Positions 1 to 9,963 are shown, numbered from the stretch's first letter. The stretch: DNA of 64,000 nt from an uncultured Pelagibacteraceae bacterium (GCA_902518185.1 CABYFG010000002.1:1-64000), one strand, 5' to 3'. Program-made: numbers and translations. The notes: a model not told the origin generated them from the letters alone.

Positions 1-103
1 TTACTTTTTTTTCAGAAAAAATATCAACTCGAACACCCTGATTGGCTAAAGCTTTGGCTAATGTTAAGCCTGTTAAACTATTTCCAATTATAGAAACTTT
101 CAT
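1..103 (-). CDS. UbiH/COQ6-family FAD monooxygenase, N-terminal fragment
   Basis: Only the first 34 codons lie in the window; the gene runs off the left edge. The start is ATG (103-101 on the minus strand) and the protein opens MKVSIIGNSLTGLTLAKALA, a beta-alpha-beta dinucleotide-binding fold with the glycine-rich turn GNSLTG, followed by the acidic end of the second strand (VRVDIFSEKK). This N-terminus is typical of FAD-dependent hydroxylases of the UbiH/UbiF/VisC/COQ6 type that act in ubiquinone synthesis, but the fragment shows only the FAD-binding fold, so another flavoprotein is possible. It is divergent from ftsK, with 32 bases between the start codons. Confidence 0.55.
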   Translation of the reverse strand, partial: MKVSIIGNSLTGLTLAKALANQGVRVDIFSEKKV

Positions 104-135
104 AATTTTTTTTTAATTTTAACAATAAAAATTAG

Positions 136-2259
136 ATGATACAAAGTGGTAAATTTGATTCATTTTATATGGATATTAAAAAAATTGGAAGCACAGTAAT
201 TATTTTCACTATTAACCGATTAATTGAGATTATTGGTTTAATAGTCTTTTGTGTTGGCGTTTTGCTTTTACTCTCTTTGATTTCGTATTCACCAGAGGAC
301 CCAAATTTTATATTTCCTGAAAATACTAAGATTAAAAATATACTTGGATTTCAGGGAAGCTACATTGCAGATCTTTTTATTCAGTCTGCTGGTTTAATTT
401 CATTTCTAATTCCTGTTACTTTTATTTTCACTGGAATAAATATTTTTAAAAAAAAAGAGATGTTCTTAATTATTGAAAATACTTTTTTTGTTATTGTTTA
501 TACCTCTATCGGCTCTTTGTTTTTTAGTTACTATTATAATGCTACATTTGAGTTCTATATTAATGGTAATGGAGGGTTTTTAGGAAATTACTTTAAAAAA
601 ACTTTTTTGCTAAACTTAATGAGTCTGTATGGTAATATTTTATATTATTTTCTTATATTTCTAATTTCAATTTTATTTCTTAAAAGTATTAATTTTAATA
701 TCATAAACTTTTCTAAACTTTTAAGAAATTTGTTTCTATCACTTGTGGGAAAGAATAATAAAAATTATACTAATAAAAATGAAATTATTAATGAATATAT
801 TCCACAAGATGAAATCAAAAATTTAATTCAGAAAGATCTGCCATTTGTGAAAGCAAATACTAATAGAGATAATAATGAGTCTAGATTTAAACTTCCATCC
901 TTTGATCTTTTAAGATTTCCGTCAAAAAAAGAGAAGATAAGTAATGAAAATACTAATAACGACCCCAAATTTTTAGAAAAAATTCTTCTTGATTTTGGAG
1001 TCAATGGTATAATCAAAAAAGTTAGTCATGGACCTGTTGTTACTCTAAATGAATTTGAGCCAGCTGCAGGAGTAAAAGTTTCCAAAATAATAAACCTTTC
1101 AGATGATATAGCAAGAAATACAAGCTCAGAGTCTGCAAGAATAGCTACGATCCCAGGTCAAAATACTGTTGGGATTGAGCTTCCTAATTCTTTAAGAGAA
1201 AATGTTTATTTGAGTGAAATACTTGCACATCCAGATTTTAAAAAGAAAGAAATTAAATTGCCAGTGGCATTGGGAAAGAACATTTCTGGTATAGCGATTG
1301 TTGGAGATTTATCTTCTATGCCTCATCTTTTAATTGCTGGAACTACCGGATCAGGTAAATCAGTTTGCGTAAATACAATAATATTATCTCTTTTATTCAG
1401 ACATGGTCCTGATAAATGCAAATTTATTTTGATCGATCCTAAAATGTTAGAGCTATCTACTTATGAAGGTGTTCCTCATTTACTTTGTCCTGTTATAACT
1501 GAAGCAAAAAAAGCTGCATCAGTTTTGGGTTGGGTGGTGAAAGAAATGGAAAGTAGATATAGATTAATGACAAAAGAAGGTGTTAGAAATATAGATGGAT
1601 ACAATACAAAACATCGCCTTCCGATGCCTTACATAGTAGTTGTAGTTGATGAAATGTCAGATCTTATGATGGTTGCTGGAAAAGAAATTGAAAACTATAT
1701 TCAAAAATTATCTCAAATGGCAAGAGCAGCTGGTATTCATATCATAATGGCAACACAAAGACCAAGTGTAGATGTAATTACAGGAACGATCAAAGCAAAT
1801 TTTCCAACTCGTATTTCATTTCAAGTAACATCAAAAATAGATAGTAGAACCATCTTGGGAGAGCAAGGCGCAGAACAATTACTGGGAAAAGGCGACATGC
1901 TTTATATGTCATCAGCAAATAAAATAGTGAGAATTCACGCACCATTTGTCTCAGACAATGAAATAGAAAAAATAAACAACTTTTTAAGATCTCAAGCTGA
2001 ACCAGATTATGTTGATGAAATTTTAAATTTTGCTGATGAAAAAGAAATTAATGAAAATTTAAATAGTCAAGGAGATAAAGATGCACTTTATCAGTCAGCC
2101 GTTGAAATTATTAAGACAGAAGGAAAAGCTTCTACATCTTTTCTACAGAGAAAGTTGCAGATAGGATATAATCGGGCAGCCAGAATTATTGATATGATGG
2201 AAGCTGATGGTATCGTAAGTAAAGCTAATCATGTTGGCAAAAGAGATGTGCTTAAATGA
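136..2259 (+). CDS. ftsK: DNA translocase FtsK
   Basis: Membrane-anchored ATPase that pumps the chromosome through the division septum and supports dimer resolution. The 707-residue protein has about four N-terminal membrane segments (roughly residues 24-50, 80-104, 110-135, 165-187), a short charged linker, then the translocase motor with Walker A GTTGSGKS at 402-409 and Walker B VVVVDEMSD near 500. A winged-helix gamma domain that reads KOPS sequences follows at about 645-705 (SFLQRKLQIGYNRAARIID). The linker is much shorter than in E. coli FtsK (about 1330 aa), as is usual for alphaproteobacteria. The stop overlaps the lolA start (ATGA), so the two are translationally coupled. Confidence 0.97.
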   Translation: MIQSGKFDSFYMDIKKIGSTVIIFTINRLIEIIGLIVFCVGVLLLLSLISYSPEDPNFIFPENTKIKNILGFQGSYIADLFIQSAGLISFLIPVTFIFTGINIFKKKEMFLIIENTFFVIVYTSIGSLFFSYYYNATFEFYINGNGGFLGNYFKKTFLLNLMSLYGNILYYFLIFLISILFLKSINFNIINFSKLLRNLFLSLVGKNNKNYTNKNEIINEYIPQDEIKNLIQKDLPFVKANTNRDNNESRFKLPSFDLLRFPSKKEKISNENTNNDPKFLEKILLDFGVNGIIKKVSHGPVVTLNEFEPAAGVKVSKIINLSDDIARNTSSESARIATIPGQNTVGIELPNSLRENVYLSEILAHPDFKKKEIKLPVALGKNISGIAIVGDLSSMPHLLIAGTTGSGKSVCVNTIILSLLFRHGPDKCKFILIDPKMLELSTYEGVPHLLCPVITEAKKAASVLGWVVKEMESRYRLMTKEGVRNIDGYNTKHRLPMPYIVVVVDEMSDLMMVAGKEIENYIQKLSQMARAAGIHIIMATQRPSVDVITGTIKANFPTRISFQVTSKIDSRTILGEQGAEQLLGKGDMLYMSSANKIVRIHAPFVSDNEIEKINNFLRSQAEPDYVDEILNFADEKEINENLNSQGDKDALYQSAVEIIKTEGKASTSFLQRKLQIGYNRAARIIDMMEADGIVSKANHVGKRDVLK

Positions 2260-2801
2260 GGAAGTATTTTCTTTTAGTTATCTTCATTTTATTTCCAAAT
2301 CAAATATTTGCAAATATTAAAGAAAACTTAATTCAAAAACTTAATTCTACAGAAAATATATCCTTTAATTTTGAACAAAATATAAACGGAAAAGTGGAAA
2401 AGGGGAAATGTGTAATTAAATACCCAAAAAAAATTTTTTGTGAATATAATCTTGCAAATAAGAAAACTTTAACTTCGAATGGTAAATCAATAGTTGTACA
2501 AACTAAGACCAGTTACTACCTTTACCCCTTAAACAGAACACCTTTGGATCTTATATTAGATAAGAATTATTTAATTAATAAAATCAAAAATTCAAAAGAA
2601 AGAATTGTAGATAATAAATTTATAAATTTTTATTTTACAGAAAATGATAATGAAATAAATATCTTCTTTAATAAAAATAATTTCAATTTAATTGGGTGGC
2701 AAACACTCGATATCTATCAAAACTTAAGCATAACCTATCTCTCAAAACAAATTAAGAATCAAAATATCAAAGATAATTTATTCGATTTACCAAAACAATA
2801 A
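2256..2801 (+). CDS. lolA: outer-membrane lipoprotein carrier protein LolA
   Basis: Periplasmic chaperone that carries lipoproteins from the LolCDE transporter to the outer membrane. The 181-residue product starts with a signal peptide (about residues 1-20, ending IFA-N). The mature part has the LolA layout: an N-terminal helix (KENLIQKLNSTENISFNFEQN), a glycine/lysine-rich strand pair (NGKVEKGKCVIKYPKK) and a C-terminal INIFFNKNNFNLIGWQTLD strand region. It directly follows ftsK with a 4-base ATGA overlap, the conserved ftsK-lolA order of alphaproteobacteria, which is the main support because LolA sequences diverge strongly. It ends just before a converging acetyltransferase gene. Confidence 0.85.
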   Translation: MRKYFLLVIFILFPNQIFANIKENLIQKLNSTENISFNFEQNINGKVEKGKCVIKYPKKIFCEYNLANKKTLTSNGKSIVVQTKTSYYLYPLNRTPLDLILDKNYLINKIKNSKERIVDNKFINFYFTENDNEINIFFNKNNFNLIGWQTLDIYQNLSITYLSKQIKNQNIKDNLFDLPKQ

Positions 2802-2804
2802 AAA

Positions 2805-3308
2805 CTATATTGTAATAGTTTCTTTTTTAAAGACTTTCATACCCCTCGAAATATAATTATTTAAAGCGTTTTTGTGATCTAATGAGCATGTATGAACCCA
2901 AACTCTTTGGGGTTTTTTCAAAAAAGAAATCTTTATTGCAGATGATAGAAGAAAAGAACCTAGATTTTGATTCTGATACTCCTTTAACAATCCAAGGTAA
3001 GCAATTTCAACTTCATTTTCTTTAATATGTGATATGATTTCAAAGAAACCAGCAAGATCATTATTATTTTTTAAGACATAAGTTTCAACTTCTTTACTTG
3101 AGGTGTACTCTATCCACTGATTTTCAGTCCATATTAAACGATCCACCCAGTGATGGTTTTTTCCAACATTTTTATAAAAAAATTTATTTAATTGAAAATC
3201 AGTCGCTTTTACAAGATGTATGTTAAAATTTTTTGGATGATTTTTGCTATCATTTAACTGATTTAAAGAATTAATCTCTAAATAATTTCTTTCTATTTTT
3301 TTTTTCAC
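2805..3308 (-). CDS. GNAT-family N-acetyltransferase
   Basis: A 167-residue acetyltransferase of the GNAT fold, substrate unknown. The acetyl-CoA-binding motif A is visible at about 103-121 (AYLGLLKEYQNQNLGSFLL, a variant of Q/R-x-x-G-x-G/A), and motif B at 145-160 has the usual N-x-x-x-x-Y-x-x-x-G-F-like pattern (NALNNYISRGMKVF). The start overlaps the stop of the upstream HIT gene by 4 bases, making it the last gene of the minus-strand run that begins at hisB. The family assignment is firm; the substrate cannot be read from sequence. Confidence 0.8.
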   Translation of the reverse strand: MKKKIERNYLEINSLNQLNDSKNHPKNFNIHLVKATDFQLNKFFYKNVGKNHHWVDRLIWTENQWIEYTSSKEVETYVLKNNNDLAGFFEIISHIKENEVEIAYLGLLKEYQNQNLGSFLLSSAIKISFLKKPQRVWVHTCSLDHKNALNNYISRGMKVFKKETITI

Positions 3309-3670
3309 TCGACCATTTTACCAACTTTTTCACCTCCAAATAAATGAAAATGCAAGTGTGGCACCTCTTGACCACCATTCTCGCTAATGTTTACTAAAGC
3401 TCTGTAACCATTACCATTTTCCACTGAAATACCCAATTTGTTTGCTACAGTATTAATTCCCTTTAATAGCCCAACCATCTCATCAGGTGAAGCATTCAAG
3501 CTAAAATCATCTAAATCAGTATACTTTCCCTTTGGAATGACTAACGCATGAATTTTTTTCTGTGGATTTATATCATAAAAAGATAAAATAAATTCATTTT
3601 CATATATTTTTTTACATGGAATCTCACCTCTTAATATTTTAGCGAAAATATTATTTTCATCATAACTCAT
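3305..3670 (-). CDS. histidine triad (HIT) nucleotide-binding protein, HinT type
   Basis: Small 121-residue hydrolase of the HIT superfamily, which typically cleaves purine nucleoside phosphoramidates or adenylates. The histidine triad H-x-H-x-H is at residues 105-109 (HLHFHLFGG), preceded by the fold's N-terminal IFAKILRGEIPCKKIYE block and the HALVIPK strand at 41-47. Length and N-terminus match bacterial HinT. It touches both neighbours (1-4 base overlaps) and sits downstream of hisE, an arrangement also seen in other alphaproteobacteria where a HIT gene ends the his cluster. Confidence 0.92.
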   Translation of the reverse strand: MSYDENNIFAKILRGEIPCKKIYENEFILSFYDINPQKKIHALVIPKGKYTDLDDFSLNASPDEMVGLLKGINTVANKLGISVENGNGYRALVNISENGGQEVPHLHFHLFGGEKVGKMVE

Positions 3671-4011
3671 TAAAGCACTTCCAACTCTGAATTTATCTTT
3701 ATAATCTTACTTCCTTTGATTATAGCATCTACCTTTGCACATTCATAGTAAGCAAAAGATGTCTCTTCAGCAATTTGTTTCATTTCTAAACATTTTGATT
3801 TATTTAAAACAAGTAGATGTTCTATTAATTCAGGTGGATCTCCCAAATACATCATTAATGCTATGACTTCATCTTGTTTCTCAAAATCAGATAATTCCTC
3901 TATTTTTGCTACTCTATCTGATACACCTATTTCAAATTCTGTAAATGCTACATATCCTTTGTAAAAAACAAAACATAATATTAATGCAATTATTACTTTG
4001 AATTTACTCAC
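3670..4011 (-). CDS. small single-pass membrane or secreted protein of unknown function
   Basis: Not recognised. The 113-residue product begins with a short basic segment and one hydrophobic stretch (about residues 5-22, KVIIALILCFVFYKGYVAF) that could be a membrane anchor or signal peptide. It is followed by a mostly helical, acidic region with two cysteines (ECLEM... and YYECAKVDA, written here as KSKCLEM and YYECAK). The gene is locked between hisE (4-base overlap) and the HIT gene (1-base overlap), so it is surely co-transcribed, but nothing in it suggests a histidine-pathway role. Confidence 0.6.
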   Translation of the reverse strand: MSKFKVIIALILCFVFYKGYVAFTEFEIGVSDRVAKIEELSDFEKQDEVIALMMYLGDPPELIEHLLVLNKSKCLEMKQIAEETSFAYYECAKVDAIIKGSKIIKINSELEVL

Positions 4012-4286
4012 TTAGATTTATTTCTGTTTTCCAGTTCCTGCTCTACCTGCTCAATCTTAATGTCATTGGCTTCTAAATACATAATTAAATGATAGAATAC
4101 ATCCGCTGCCTCGTGGATTTTGTTTGAATTTTTTTCAACTGAGTCTATTAATTCATTTATTTCCTCTAAAATTTTTTGTTTACTTAAAGATTTATTAGTT
4201 AATAATTTATTTGTATAAGAACCCTCAACTGGATTTCTTTTTCTTTCTCTTGCAAGATTAAAAAGGGTTTCTAATGCACGTAACAT
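4008..4286 (-). CDS. hisE: phosphoribosyl-ATP pyrophosphatase HisE
   Basis: Second step of histidine synthesis: hydrolyses phosphoribosyl-ATP to phosphoribosyl-AMP. The 92-residue protein is an all-alpha MazG-like fold, with SYTNKLL at 23-29, the metal-binding helix EEINELIDS at 41-49 and EAADVFYHLIMYL at about 62-74. These are the conserved acidic positions of free-standing HisE. It lies two bases after hisF in the his operon. HisG, HisD, HisC and HisI are not in this window. Confidence 0.93.
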   Translation of the reverse strand: MLRALETLFNLARERKRNPVEGSYTNKLLTNKSLSKQKILEEINELIDSVEKNSNKIHEAADVFYHLIMYLEANDIKIEQVEQELENRNKSK

Positions 4287-4288
4287 TG

Positions 4289-5044
4289 CTAAATTCTAAC
4301 AGGTATTCCTTTCGAGTCCAAATATTCCTTTGCCTCTTTTACCGAATATTTTCCATAATGAAATATTGATGCAGCTAGAACAGCGCTAGCCTTACCTAAT
4401 TTAATACCTTCAACCAAATGATCTAAATTACCCACACCACCTGACGCAATTATAGGAATATTTACTCTTGATGAAATTTTAGACATCAAATCAATATCAT
4501 AACCAACTTGTGTACCATCTCTATCCATAGATGTTACTAACAGTTCTCCAGCCCCGTTTTCCTCCATTTGTTTCACATACTCTATTGCGTCTATACCACT
4601 ATTGTTCCGTCCTCCGTGAGTAAACACTTCCCACTTGTCTCCATTTTTTTTTGCGTCAATTGCAACCACAATACATTGAGATCCAAACTTTTTTGAACTA
4701 TCAATGACAACCTTTGAATTTTCAACCGCAGCAGTATTAATAGAAACTTTATCTGCGCCACAGTTAAGTAATCTATTTATATCCTCTACACTTCTAATTC
4801 CACCGCCTACCGTCAAAGGTACAAAACACTTCTTTGAAGTTTTTTCTACCACATCAAAGATGGTATTTCTGTTTTCATTAGAAGCAGTTATGTCTAAGAA
4901 ACAAATTTCATCTGCTCCACCATCGCTATAAATTTTTGCTTGTTCAACTGGATCACCAGCATCTTTTAAATCAACAAAGTTAATACCTTTAACAACACGT
5001 CCGTTCTTAACATCTAAGCATGGAATAATTCTATTTTTAAGCAT
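4289..5044 (-). CDS. hisF: imidazole glycerol phosphate synthase cyclase subunit HisF
   Basis: Cyclase half of IGP synthase: takes ammonia from HisH and PRFAR to give imidazole glycerol phosphate and AICAR. The 251-residue TIM barrel has the catalytic aspartates D11 ([13 protein letters not shown]) and D130 (VVAIDAKK), and the two phosphate-binding glycine motifs TVGGGIR near 78-84 and IIASGGVGN near 200. The start overlaps the hisA stop by 8 bases. Order hisH-hisA-hisF-hisE is the usual alphaproteobacterial one. Confidence 0.98.
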   Translation of the reverse strand: MLKNRIIPCLDVKNGRVVKGINFVDLKDAGDPVEQAKIYSDGGADEICFLDITASNENRNTIFDVVEKTSKKCFVPLTVGGGIRSVEDINRLLNCGADKVSINTAAVENSKVVIDSSKKFGSQCIVVAIDAKKNGDKWEVFTHGGRNNSGIDAIEYVKQMEENGAGELLVTSMDRDGTQVGYDIDLMSKISSRVNIPIIASGGVGNLDHLVEGIKLGKASAVLAASIFHYGKYSVKEAKEYLDSKGIPVRI

Positions 5045-5753
5045 GTTCTTTTACCAACTCCTCTAATTTGATATCACCATCATAGATAGCTTTACCAACT
5101 ATTATACCTTCGACATTTTTTAAATTCTTTGCTTTTTTAATGTCATCTATTGACGAAACTCCACCAGAAATAATCACAGGACAATTTGATATTTCAGCAA
5201 TTTTTAAAGATTCATTAAAATTTGGACTTTGTTTCATGCCATCCCGATTAATATCTGTAAAAATTAATCTACTGACACCATAATCATTAACTTCTTTTAA
5301 ATAATCTAAAGTTAATTGATTAGAGTTTTCTTTCCATCCAGATACTGATAAATATCCATCTTTAGCATCCAAGCCTAAGGCAATTTTATCAGGAAATTTC
5401 TCACACGACTCTTTTAAAAAATTTTTATCTTTTATTGCAGCACTCCCTAAAATAACTTTCTCAACACCTACATCGATATATTTTAGAATACTATCCTGCT
5501 TTCTGATGCCGCCACCTATCTCAACCTTTAAATTGAATTTAGTAACTATATCTTGGATAATATCTAGATTAACTGTTTCTCCAGTTAAAGCCCCATCAAG
5601 ATCAACTATGTGTAAATTTTCAAAACCATGATCCTTAAATTTGCTAGCTTGTTCAATTGGAGATATTTCGTACACGGTTTTGTTATCAAAATCTCCTTTA
5701 ACTAACCTTACACACTTTTTGTCCTTAATATCTATAGCTGGAAATATTTTCAT
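5037..5753 (-). CDS. hisA: ProFAR isomerase HisA
   Basis: Amadori isomerase of histidine synthesis (ProFAR to PRFAR). The 238-residue TIM barrel is homologous to HisF and carries the catalytic aspartates D8 ([17 protein letters not shown]) and D129 (LGLDAKDG), with phosphate-binding motifs EIGGGIR at about 78-84 and IISGGVSS near 200. It is one base from hisH and overlaps hisF by 8 bases. Residues are all those expected for HisA alone, so a bifunctional HisA/TrpF (PriA) is unlikely in this lineage. Confidence 0.97.
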   Translation of the reverse strand: MKIFPAIDIKDKKCVRLVKGDFDNKTVYEISPIEQASKFKDHGFENLHIVDLDGALTGETVNLDIIQDIVTKFNLKVEIGGGIRKQDSILKYIDVGVEKVILGSAAIKDKNFLKESCEKFPDKIALGLDAKDGYLSVSGWKENSNQLTLDYLKEVNDYGVSRLIFTDINRDGMKQSPNFNESLKIAEISNCPVIISGGVSSIDDIKKAKNLKNVEGIIVGKAIYDGDIKLEELVKEHA

Positions 5754-6380
5754 TTATAAACTTATAAAATTATTAATTATTTTAAGACCAATCTTATCAC
5801 TCTTTTCAGGATGAAATTGAGTACCAAAAATATTTTCTTTTTCAACGGAACAAACAATGTTTGATGAATAATCAATAGTTGCTGAAATCACATTTTTATC
5901 TTCTGGAATAAATTCATAACTGTGAACAAAATACATATGAGAATTATTGTTTATATCTTTGAAAATCTTACTATCTTTAATTATATTAATCTGATTCCAT
6001 CCAATATGGGGGAGTTTAAATTTTCCATTTTGATTATCTATTTTTGAGACTTTGCCTGCAATCCAACCCAATCCTTTTGTTTCGGTTTCTTCATAACCGA
6101 TGTCAGCAAACATTTGCAATCCGACACATATACCAAGAAGAGGTTTTTTATTAATCATTGTAAGTTCGTTCAGTATATCTGTTAGGCCATCAATATTGTT
6201 TAAAGCATCTACACAGCTTTTAAAAGAGCCCTGCCCAGGTAAAACCACTTTATCACTTGATTTAATCTTATTTAAATCTGAGGTAACCTCGATATTTACT
6301 TTATCTTTAGCAACTTCCTTAAAAGAGTTTATTACTGAGCTTATATTGCCCGAATTATAATCAACAATTGTAACGTTCAT
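5754..6380 (-). CDS. hisH: imidazole glycerol phosphate synthase glutaminase subunit HisH
   Basis: Class I glutamine amidotransferase that supplies ammonia to HisF. The 208-residue protein shows the catalytic triad: nucleophile C85 in GICVGLQ, and H190 with E192 in GTQFHPEKS. The oxyanion-strand region is LPGQGSF at 48-53. It is adjacent to hisA (no gap) and 5 bases after hisB, consistent with stoichiometric expression with HisF. Confidence 0.97.
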   Translation of the reverse strand: MNVTIVDYNSGNISSVINSFKEVAKDKVNIEVTSDLNKIKSSDKVVLPGQGSFKSCVDALNNIDGLTDILNELTMINKKPLLGICVGLQMFADIGYEETETKGLGWIAGKVSKIDNQNGKFKLPHIGWNQINIIKDSKIFKDINNNSHMYFVHSYEFIPEDKNVISATIDYSSNIVCSVEKENIFGTQFHPEKSDKIGLKIINNFISL

Positions 6381-6385
6381 TTAAC

Positions 6386-6976
6386 TTATAATGAGCCTTT
6401 AGTGGATGGAATACTCTTTTTATTTCTTGGATCCATCTCTAAAGCAGCTCTTAACGATCTTGCTAATGCCTTGTAGCAAGACTCGATTATGTGGTGGCTA
6501 TTATCACCATAAATATTTTCAACATGTAATGTAATACCTGCAGATTGAGAAAATGCTTGAAACCATTCTTTAAATAGCTCTGTGTCCATTTCACCGAGTT
6601 TCTCAACTTTTAATTTTACTTTCCAAATCAAATAAGGTCTGTTTGAAACATCTATCGAAACCCTAGTTAATGTTTCATCCATTGGAATAACTGTATGGGC
6701 ATATCTTTTTATACCTATAAATTTTTTTGCTGCTTTTTTTAAAGCCTCACCAATTGCAATACCTGTGTCCTCTGTTGTGTGATGAAGATCGATATGTGTG
6801 TCTCCTTTTGCTTTAACTTTAAGATCAATCAATGAATGTCTTGATAATTGCTCAAGCATATGATCTAAGAAACCAATACCAGTGTCAATTTGGTACTTAC
6901 CTTTACCATCAATATTAACTTCAACATTGATGCTTGTTTCTTTTGTTTTTCTAGATACTTTTCCTTTTCTAGCCAT
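6386..6976 (-). CDS. hisB: imidazoleglycerol-phosphate dehydratase HisB
   Basis: Mn-dependent dehydratase giving imidazole acetol phosphate. I use the ATG at 6976 (protein opens [14 protein letters not shown]) rather than an in-frame ATG eight codons earlier, because the family starts at this R-K-T-x-E-T segment. The 196-residue protein has the metal-binding motifs [10 protein letters not shown] and [14 protein letters not shown], and the repeated H-H-x-x-E half near the C-terminus ([12 protein letters not shown]). It is the monofunctional dehydratase; the phosphatase domain of the enterobacterial fusion is absent. First gene of this his run; 89 bases separate it from the divergent hslV. Confidence 0.96.
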   Translation of the reverse strand: MARKGKVSRKTKETSINVEVNIDGKGKYQIDTGIGFLDHMLEQLSRHSLIDLKVKAKGDTHIDLHHTTEDTGIAIGEALKKAAKKFIGIKRYAHTVIPMDETLTRVSIDVSNRPYLIWKVKLKVEKLGEMDTELFKEWFQAFSQSAGITLHVENIYGDNSHHIIESCYKALARSLRAALEMDPRNKKSIPSTKGSL

Positions 6977-7065
6977 ATATTTTAAATGGTATACATACAT
7001 AATCCTACTATATCAATATTAGTATGAACACTTGAAGTATCAAAAATAATTACCATTTATTGAGT

Positions 7066-7581
7066 ATGACAACAATTGTACTAGTCAGAAAAAATAATGA
7101 AGTTGTAGTTGCTGGTGACGGTCAAGTAAGCATGGGAAATACTGTAGTAAAAAGCACTGCTTCAAAAGTGAGAAAAATTGAGAAAAGAGATGTAGTTGCT
7201 GGTTTTGCAGGATCTACTGCTGATGCTTTAACTTTATTTGAGAGATTAGAGGGAAAATTAGAAAAACATGCGGGAAACCTTTCGAGAGCTGCTGTTGAAT
7301 TGGCAAAAGATTGGCGAACAGATAAATATTTAAGAAGATTAGAAGCGTTAATGGCTGTTGGAGATAAAAGTAATAGTTATATTATTTCTGGAACAGGAGA
7401 TGTTTTGGAACCAGAGGGTGATGTAATTGGAATAGGATCAGGTGGAAACTATGCCTTAGCGGCGGGAAAGGTTTTAATGGAAGGCAATATGTCTGCTGAG
7501 GAAATTGCAAAAAAAGCAATTAAAATTGCCGCAGATATATGTGTTTTTACAAATGATAATGTTAAAGTTGAAAAAATATAA
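7066..7581 (+). CDS. hslV: ATP-dependent protease peptidase subunit HslV
   Basis: Threonine protease chamber of the HslUV (ClpQY) complex. I start it at the ATG at 7066, not at a TTG two codons earlier, because removal of this Met exposes the catalytic Thr (MTTIVLVRK). The 171-residue protein keeps the HslV signature [13 protein letters not shown] and the [12 protein letters not shown] loop. The stop and the hslU start overlap by one base (TAATG), so subunits are coupled in translation. Confidence 0.97.
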   Translation: MTTIVLVRKNNEVVVAGDGQVSMGNTVVKSTASKVRKIEKRDVVAGFAGSTADALTLFERLEGKLEKHAGNLSRAAVELAKDWRTDKYLRRLEALMAVGDKSNSYIISGTGDVLEPEGDVIGIGSGGNYALAAGKVLMEGNMSAEEIAKKAIKIAADICVFTNDNVKVEKI

Positions 7582-8954
7582 TGGATAATTCAAACGTCAC
7601 AAAATTACACCTAAAAGATAAGAATCAAAAAGAAGAAGCTTCCTTAGTAAGCTCGTTATCTCCTAGAGAAATAGTTTCTGAGCTTGATAGATTCGTTGTA
7701 GGTCAAAATAAAGCTAAAAGAGCTGTTGCAGTGGCATTGAGAAATAGATGGAGAAGACAGGCCTTAAAAGGAGAAATGAAAAATGAAGTTTTGCCGAAAA
7801 ATATTTTAATGATTGGTCCAACAGGTGTAGGAAAAACAGAAATTTCTAGAAGATTGTCAAAGCTCGCTGAAGCACCATTTGTTAAAGTAGAAGCTACCAG
7901 GTTTACAGAGGTTGGATATGTAGGACGAGATGTAGAGCAAATTGTTCGAGATTTAATAGAAATAGCAATTTCTATGGAGAAAGTAAAAAAAAGAAAAGAA
8001 GTTTTTGCTAAGGCTCAAAAGCTAGCTGAAGAAAAAGTTTTAGATGCTCTTGTTGGTAAAAAAGCAAGTCTTGCAACAAGAGAAAGTTTCAGAAAAAGGC
8101 TCCGAAATGGTGATCTAGACGATAATGAAATTGAAATTGCTGTTAGCGATACTGGAAATAATAGTACTTCATTTGAAATTCCAGGAATGCCTGGTGCAAA
8201 TGTAGGTATGATAAACATTGGTGAGATGCTTGGAAAATCAATGGGTGTTAAAGAAAAAAAGAAAAAAATGACAGTGAAAGAGTCGCATGAAATATTAATT
8301 AATGATGAGTCTGATAAATTAATTGAACAAGATAAAATTATAAAAGCAGCAAAAGTTTCAACAGAAAATAACGGGATAGTTTTTCTAGATGAGATAGATA
8401 AAATTTCCGGTAGAACTGATAGAGTTGGTGGGGATGTATCAAGAGAGGGTGTGCAAAGAGATTTATTGCCTTTAATTGAGGGTACTACAGTGAATACGAA
8501 ATACGGACCAATTAAAACTGATCATATCTTATTTATTGCATCCGGGGCTTTCCAACTTGCAAAACCATCAGACCTGCTTCCTGAACTCCAAGGAAGACTT
8601 CCAATAAGAGTTGAGTTAGAAGCCTTGACAAGTAAAGATTTTAAAAAAATTCTTAAAGAGCCAGATTTTAGTTTGATCAAACAATATGTTGCTTTATTGA
8701 AGACTGAAAATGTTGATTTAGAGTTTTCAGATGACGGTATTAATGCAATTGCTAACATCGCTTCTGAAGTAAATTCAACAGTTGAAAACATAGGTGCAAG
8801 AAGACTTCACACTATCATAGAAAAAATTTTAGATGAGATAAGTTTTACTGCGACTGATAGAGCTGGTGAAAGAATAATTATAAATAAAGATTATATTGAC
8901 AAAAACCTTGACAATTTAGTTAAAGATACTGATTTATCTAAATTTATTCTCTAA
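7581..8954 (+). CDS. hslU: ATP-dependent protease ATPase subunit HslU
   Basis: AAA+ unfoldase that feeds substrates to HslV. The 457-residue protein has Walker [10 protein letters not shown] at 79-87, the pore-loop region around [15 protein letters not shown] at about 111-125, an inserted I-domain (about 125-250), and Walker [10 protein letters not shown] at about 265-272. The C-terminal tail DLSKFIL matches the tail that docks between HslV subunits in E. coli. Its 3' end overlaps the converging smr gene by 11 bases. Confidence 0.98.
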   Translation: MDNSNVTKLHLKDKNQKEEASLVSSLSPREIVSELDRFVVGQNKAKRAVAVALRNRWRRQALKGEMKNEVLPKNILMIGPTGVGKTEISRRLSKLAEAPFVKVEATRFTEVGYVGRDVEQIVRDLIEIAISMEKVKKRKEVFAKAQKLAEEKVLDALVGKKASLATRESFRKRLRNGDLDDNEIEIAVSDTGNNSTSFEIPGMPGANVGMINIGEMLGKSMGVKEKKKKMTVKESHEILINDESDKLIEQDKIIKAAKVSTENNGIVFLDEIDKISGRTDRVGGDVSREGVQRDLLPLIEGTTVNTKYGPIKTDHILFIASGAFQLAKPSDLLPELQGRLPIRVELEALTSKDFKKILKEPDFSLIKQYVALLKTENVDLEFSDDGINAIANIASEVNSTVENIGARRLHTIIEKILDEISFTATDRAGERIIINKDYIDKNLDNLVKDTDLSKFIL

Positions 8955-9366
8955 TTTTATTTTTTTTCAAAAAAATATAAAAAGAACCTTCTCCACCATC
9001 TTTAATCCCAGCGTTTTCGATTTTATTTATCAATTTGATTAAATCTTTATTGTTATTGATATACTCCGGGATAGAGTATTTCAAAATCCCAAAGTTTTTT
9101 GAAACATAAGGATTTTTTTCATTGTTTGAGTGAATACCTTTACCTGTAATAACTATAATTTTATTTACTTTTTCTGAATAGCATTTATTTATAAATTCCT
9201 CTATTACTCTATTAGCATTATCTAATGTATAACCATGTAAATCAATAGTCTTTGTTCTTAAAATTTCTTTACGTGTTGATTGAAGATCTTTGTTAGGTAA
9301 TTTTTCTGATCCAGATGTAAAGTTTTCCCAATCTTTTTTATCTTTGTCTGAGATATCGTAAATCAA
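8944..9366 (-). CDS. Smr-domain protein
   Basis: A 140-residue protein with a C-terminal Smr (small MutS-related) domain. The signature [11 protein letters not shown] is at about 41-51 and the second motif ITGKGIHS at about 92-99. Smr domains act as endonucleases on branched DNA or on RNA; which applies here is unknown. The N-terminal 35 residues are polar and probably disordered. It converges on hslU with an 11-base overlap and follows the Tim44-domain gene directly; smr, tim44, fxsA, secB and hslUV are commonly clustered in alphaproteobacteria. Confidence 0.85.
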   Translation of the reverse strand: MIYDISDKDKKDWENFTSGSEKLPNKDLQSTRKEILRTKTIDLHGYTLDNANRVIEEFINKCYSEKVNKIIVITGKGIHSNNEKNPYVSKNFGILKYSIPEYINNNKDLIKLINKIENAGIKDGGEGSFYIFLKKNKIRE

Positions 9367-9963
9367 TTAGGTTAAAATATTTACAAGCTGCCAATTAGGA
9401 TTAGGTGATGTAGTATCTCTTGAAAAAACCCAAGTATCATAGATTTTCTTAATCTTTTCAGGATCTCCAGAAACAATTTTTTTTTCTTTATCTCTAATAC
9501 AAGTAATCACCTCAGCAATAAAATCTACTGTTACATTAAGTATATTCCCAATTTTTTTATGCTCTTTAATATTTGCAGAATTTAGTCCTATAAATGTAAT
9601 TTCAGCGTAGTGGCCTCTATTGCTTCTTTCTTTTAGAGCTTGATTGAATTGGTCGAAAACTTTCTTGCTTAAAAGAGGCTTACTGTTAGTCAACTTATTA
9701 TCATCATCACTAAAATCTGTGACGATAGTCTCATAGGCTATCTTGGCGCCATTAAGAAATTCTTTTTTTGCAGTTTCATCAAAGTTTTCAGTTTTTTTAA
9801 AACTTTTTTCTCTTTGGACATTTTTTATTATTTCTTGAAATTGCGCAGGCGCTTTACCCTCAAAACCTGTTTTTTTTCCCAAAATGCCTCTTAATCTTAA
9901 AAAGATAAAACCAGCAATCATTGCTAATAATATGATATCTATATATTCGAAACTGTAATTCAT
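9367..9963 (-). CDS. Tim44-like domain membrane protein
   Basis: A 198-residue inner-membrane protein with one N-terminal membrane segment (about residues 7-24, YIDIILLAMIAGFIFLRL), a charged linker, and a C-terminal domain related to mitochondrial Tim44. The alpha/beta cone-like Tim44 core is seen in KEFLNGAKIAYETIVTDFSD, the ITFIGLNSANIKE strand and VTVDFIAEVI. The bacterial relatives (TimA) associate with membranes, but their role is not established. It is one base from smr. The assignment rests on layout and on its place next to fxsA/secB. Confidence 0.8.
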   Translation of the reverse strand: MNYSFEYIDIILLAMIAGFIFLRLRGILGKKTGFEGKAPAQFQEIIKNVQREKSFKKTENFDETAKKEFLNGAKIAYETIVTDFSDDDNKLTNSKPLLSKKVFDQFNQALKERSNRGHYAEITFIGLNSANIKEHKKIGNILNVTVDFIAEVITCIRDKEKKIVSGDPEKIKKIYDTWVFSRDTTSPNPNWQLVNILT

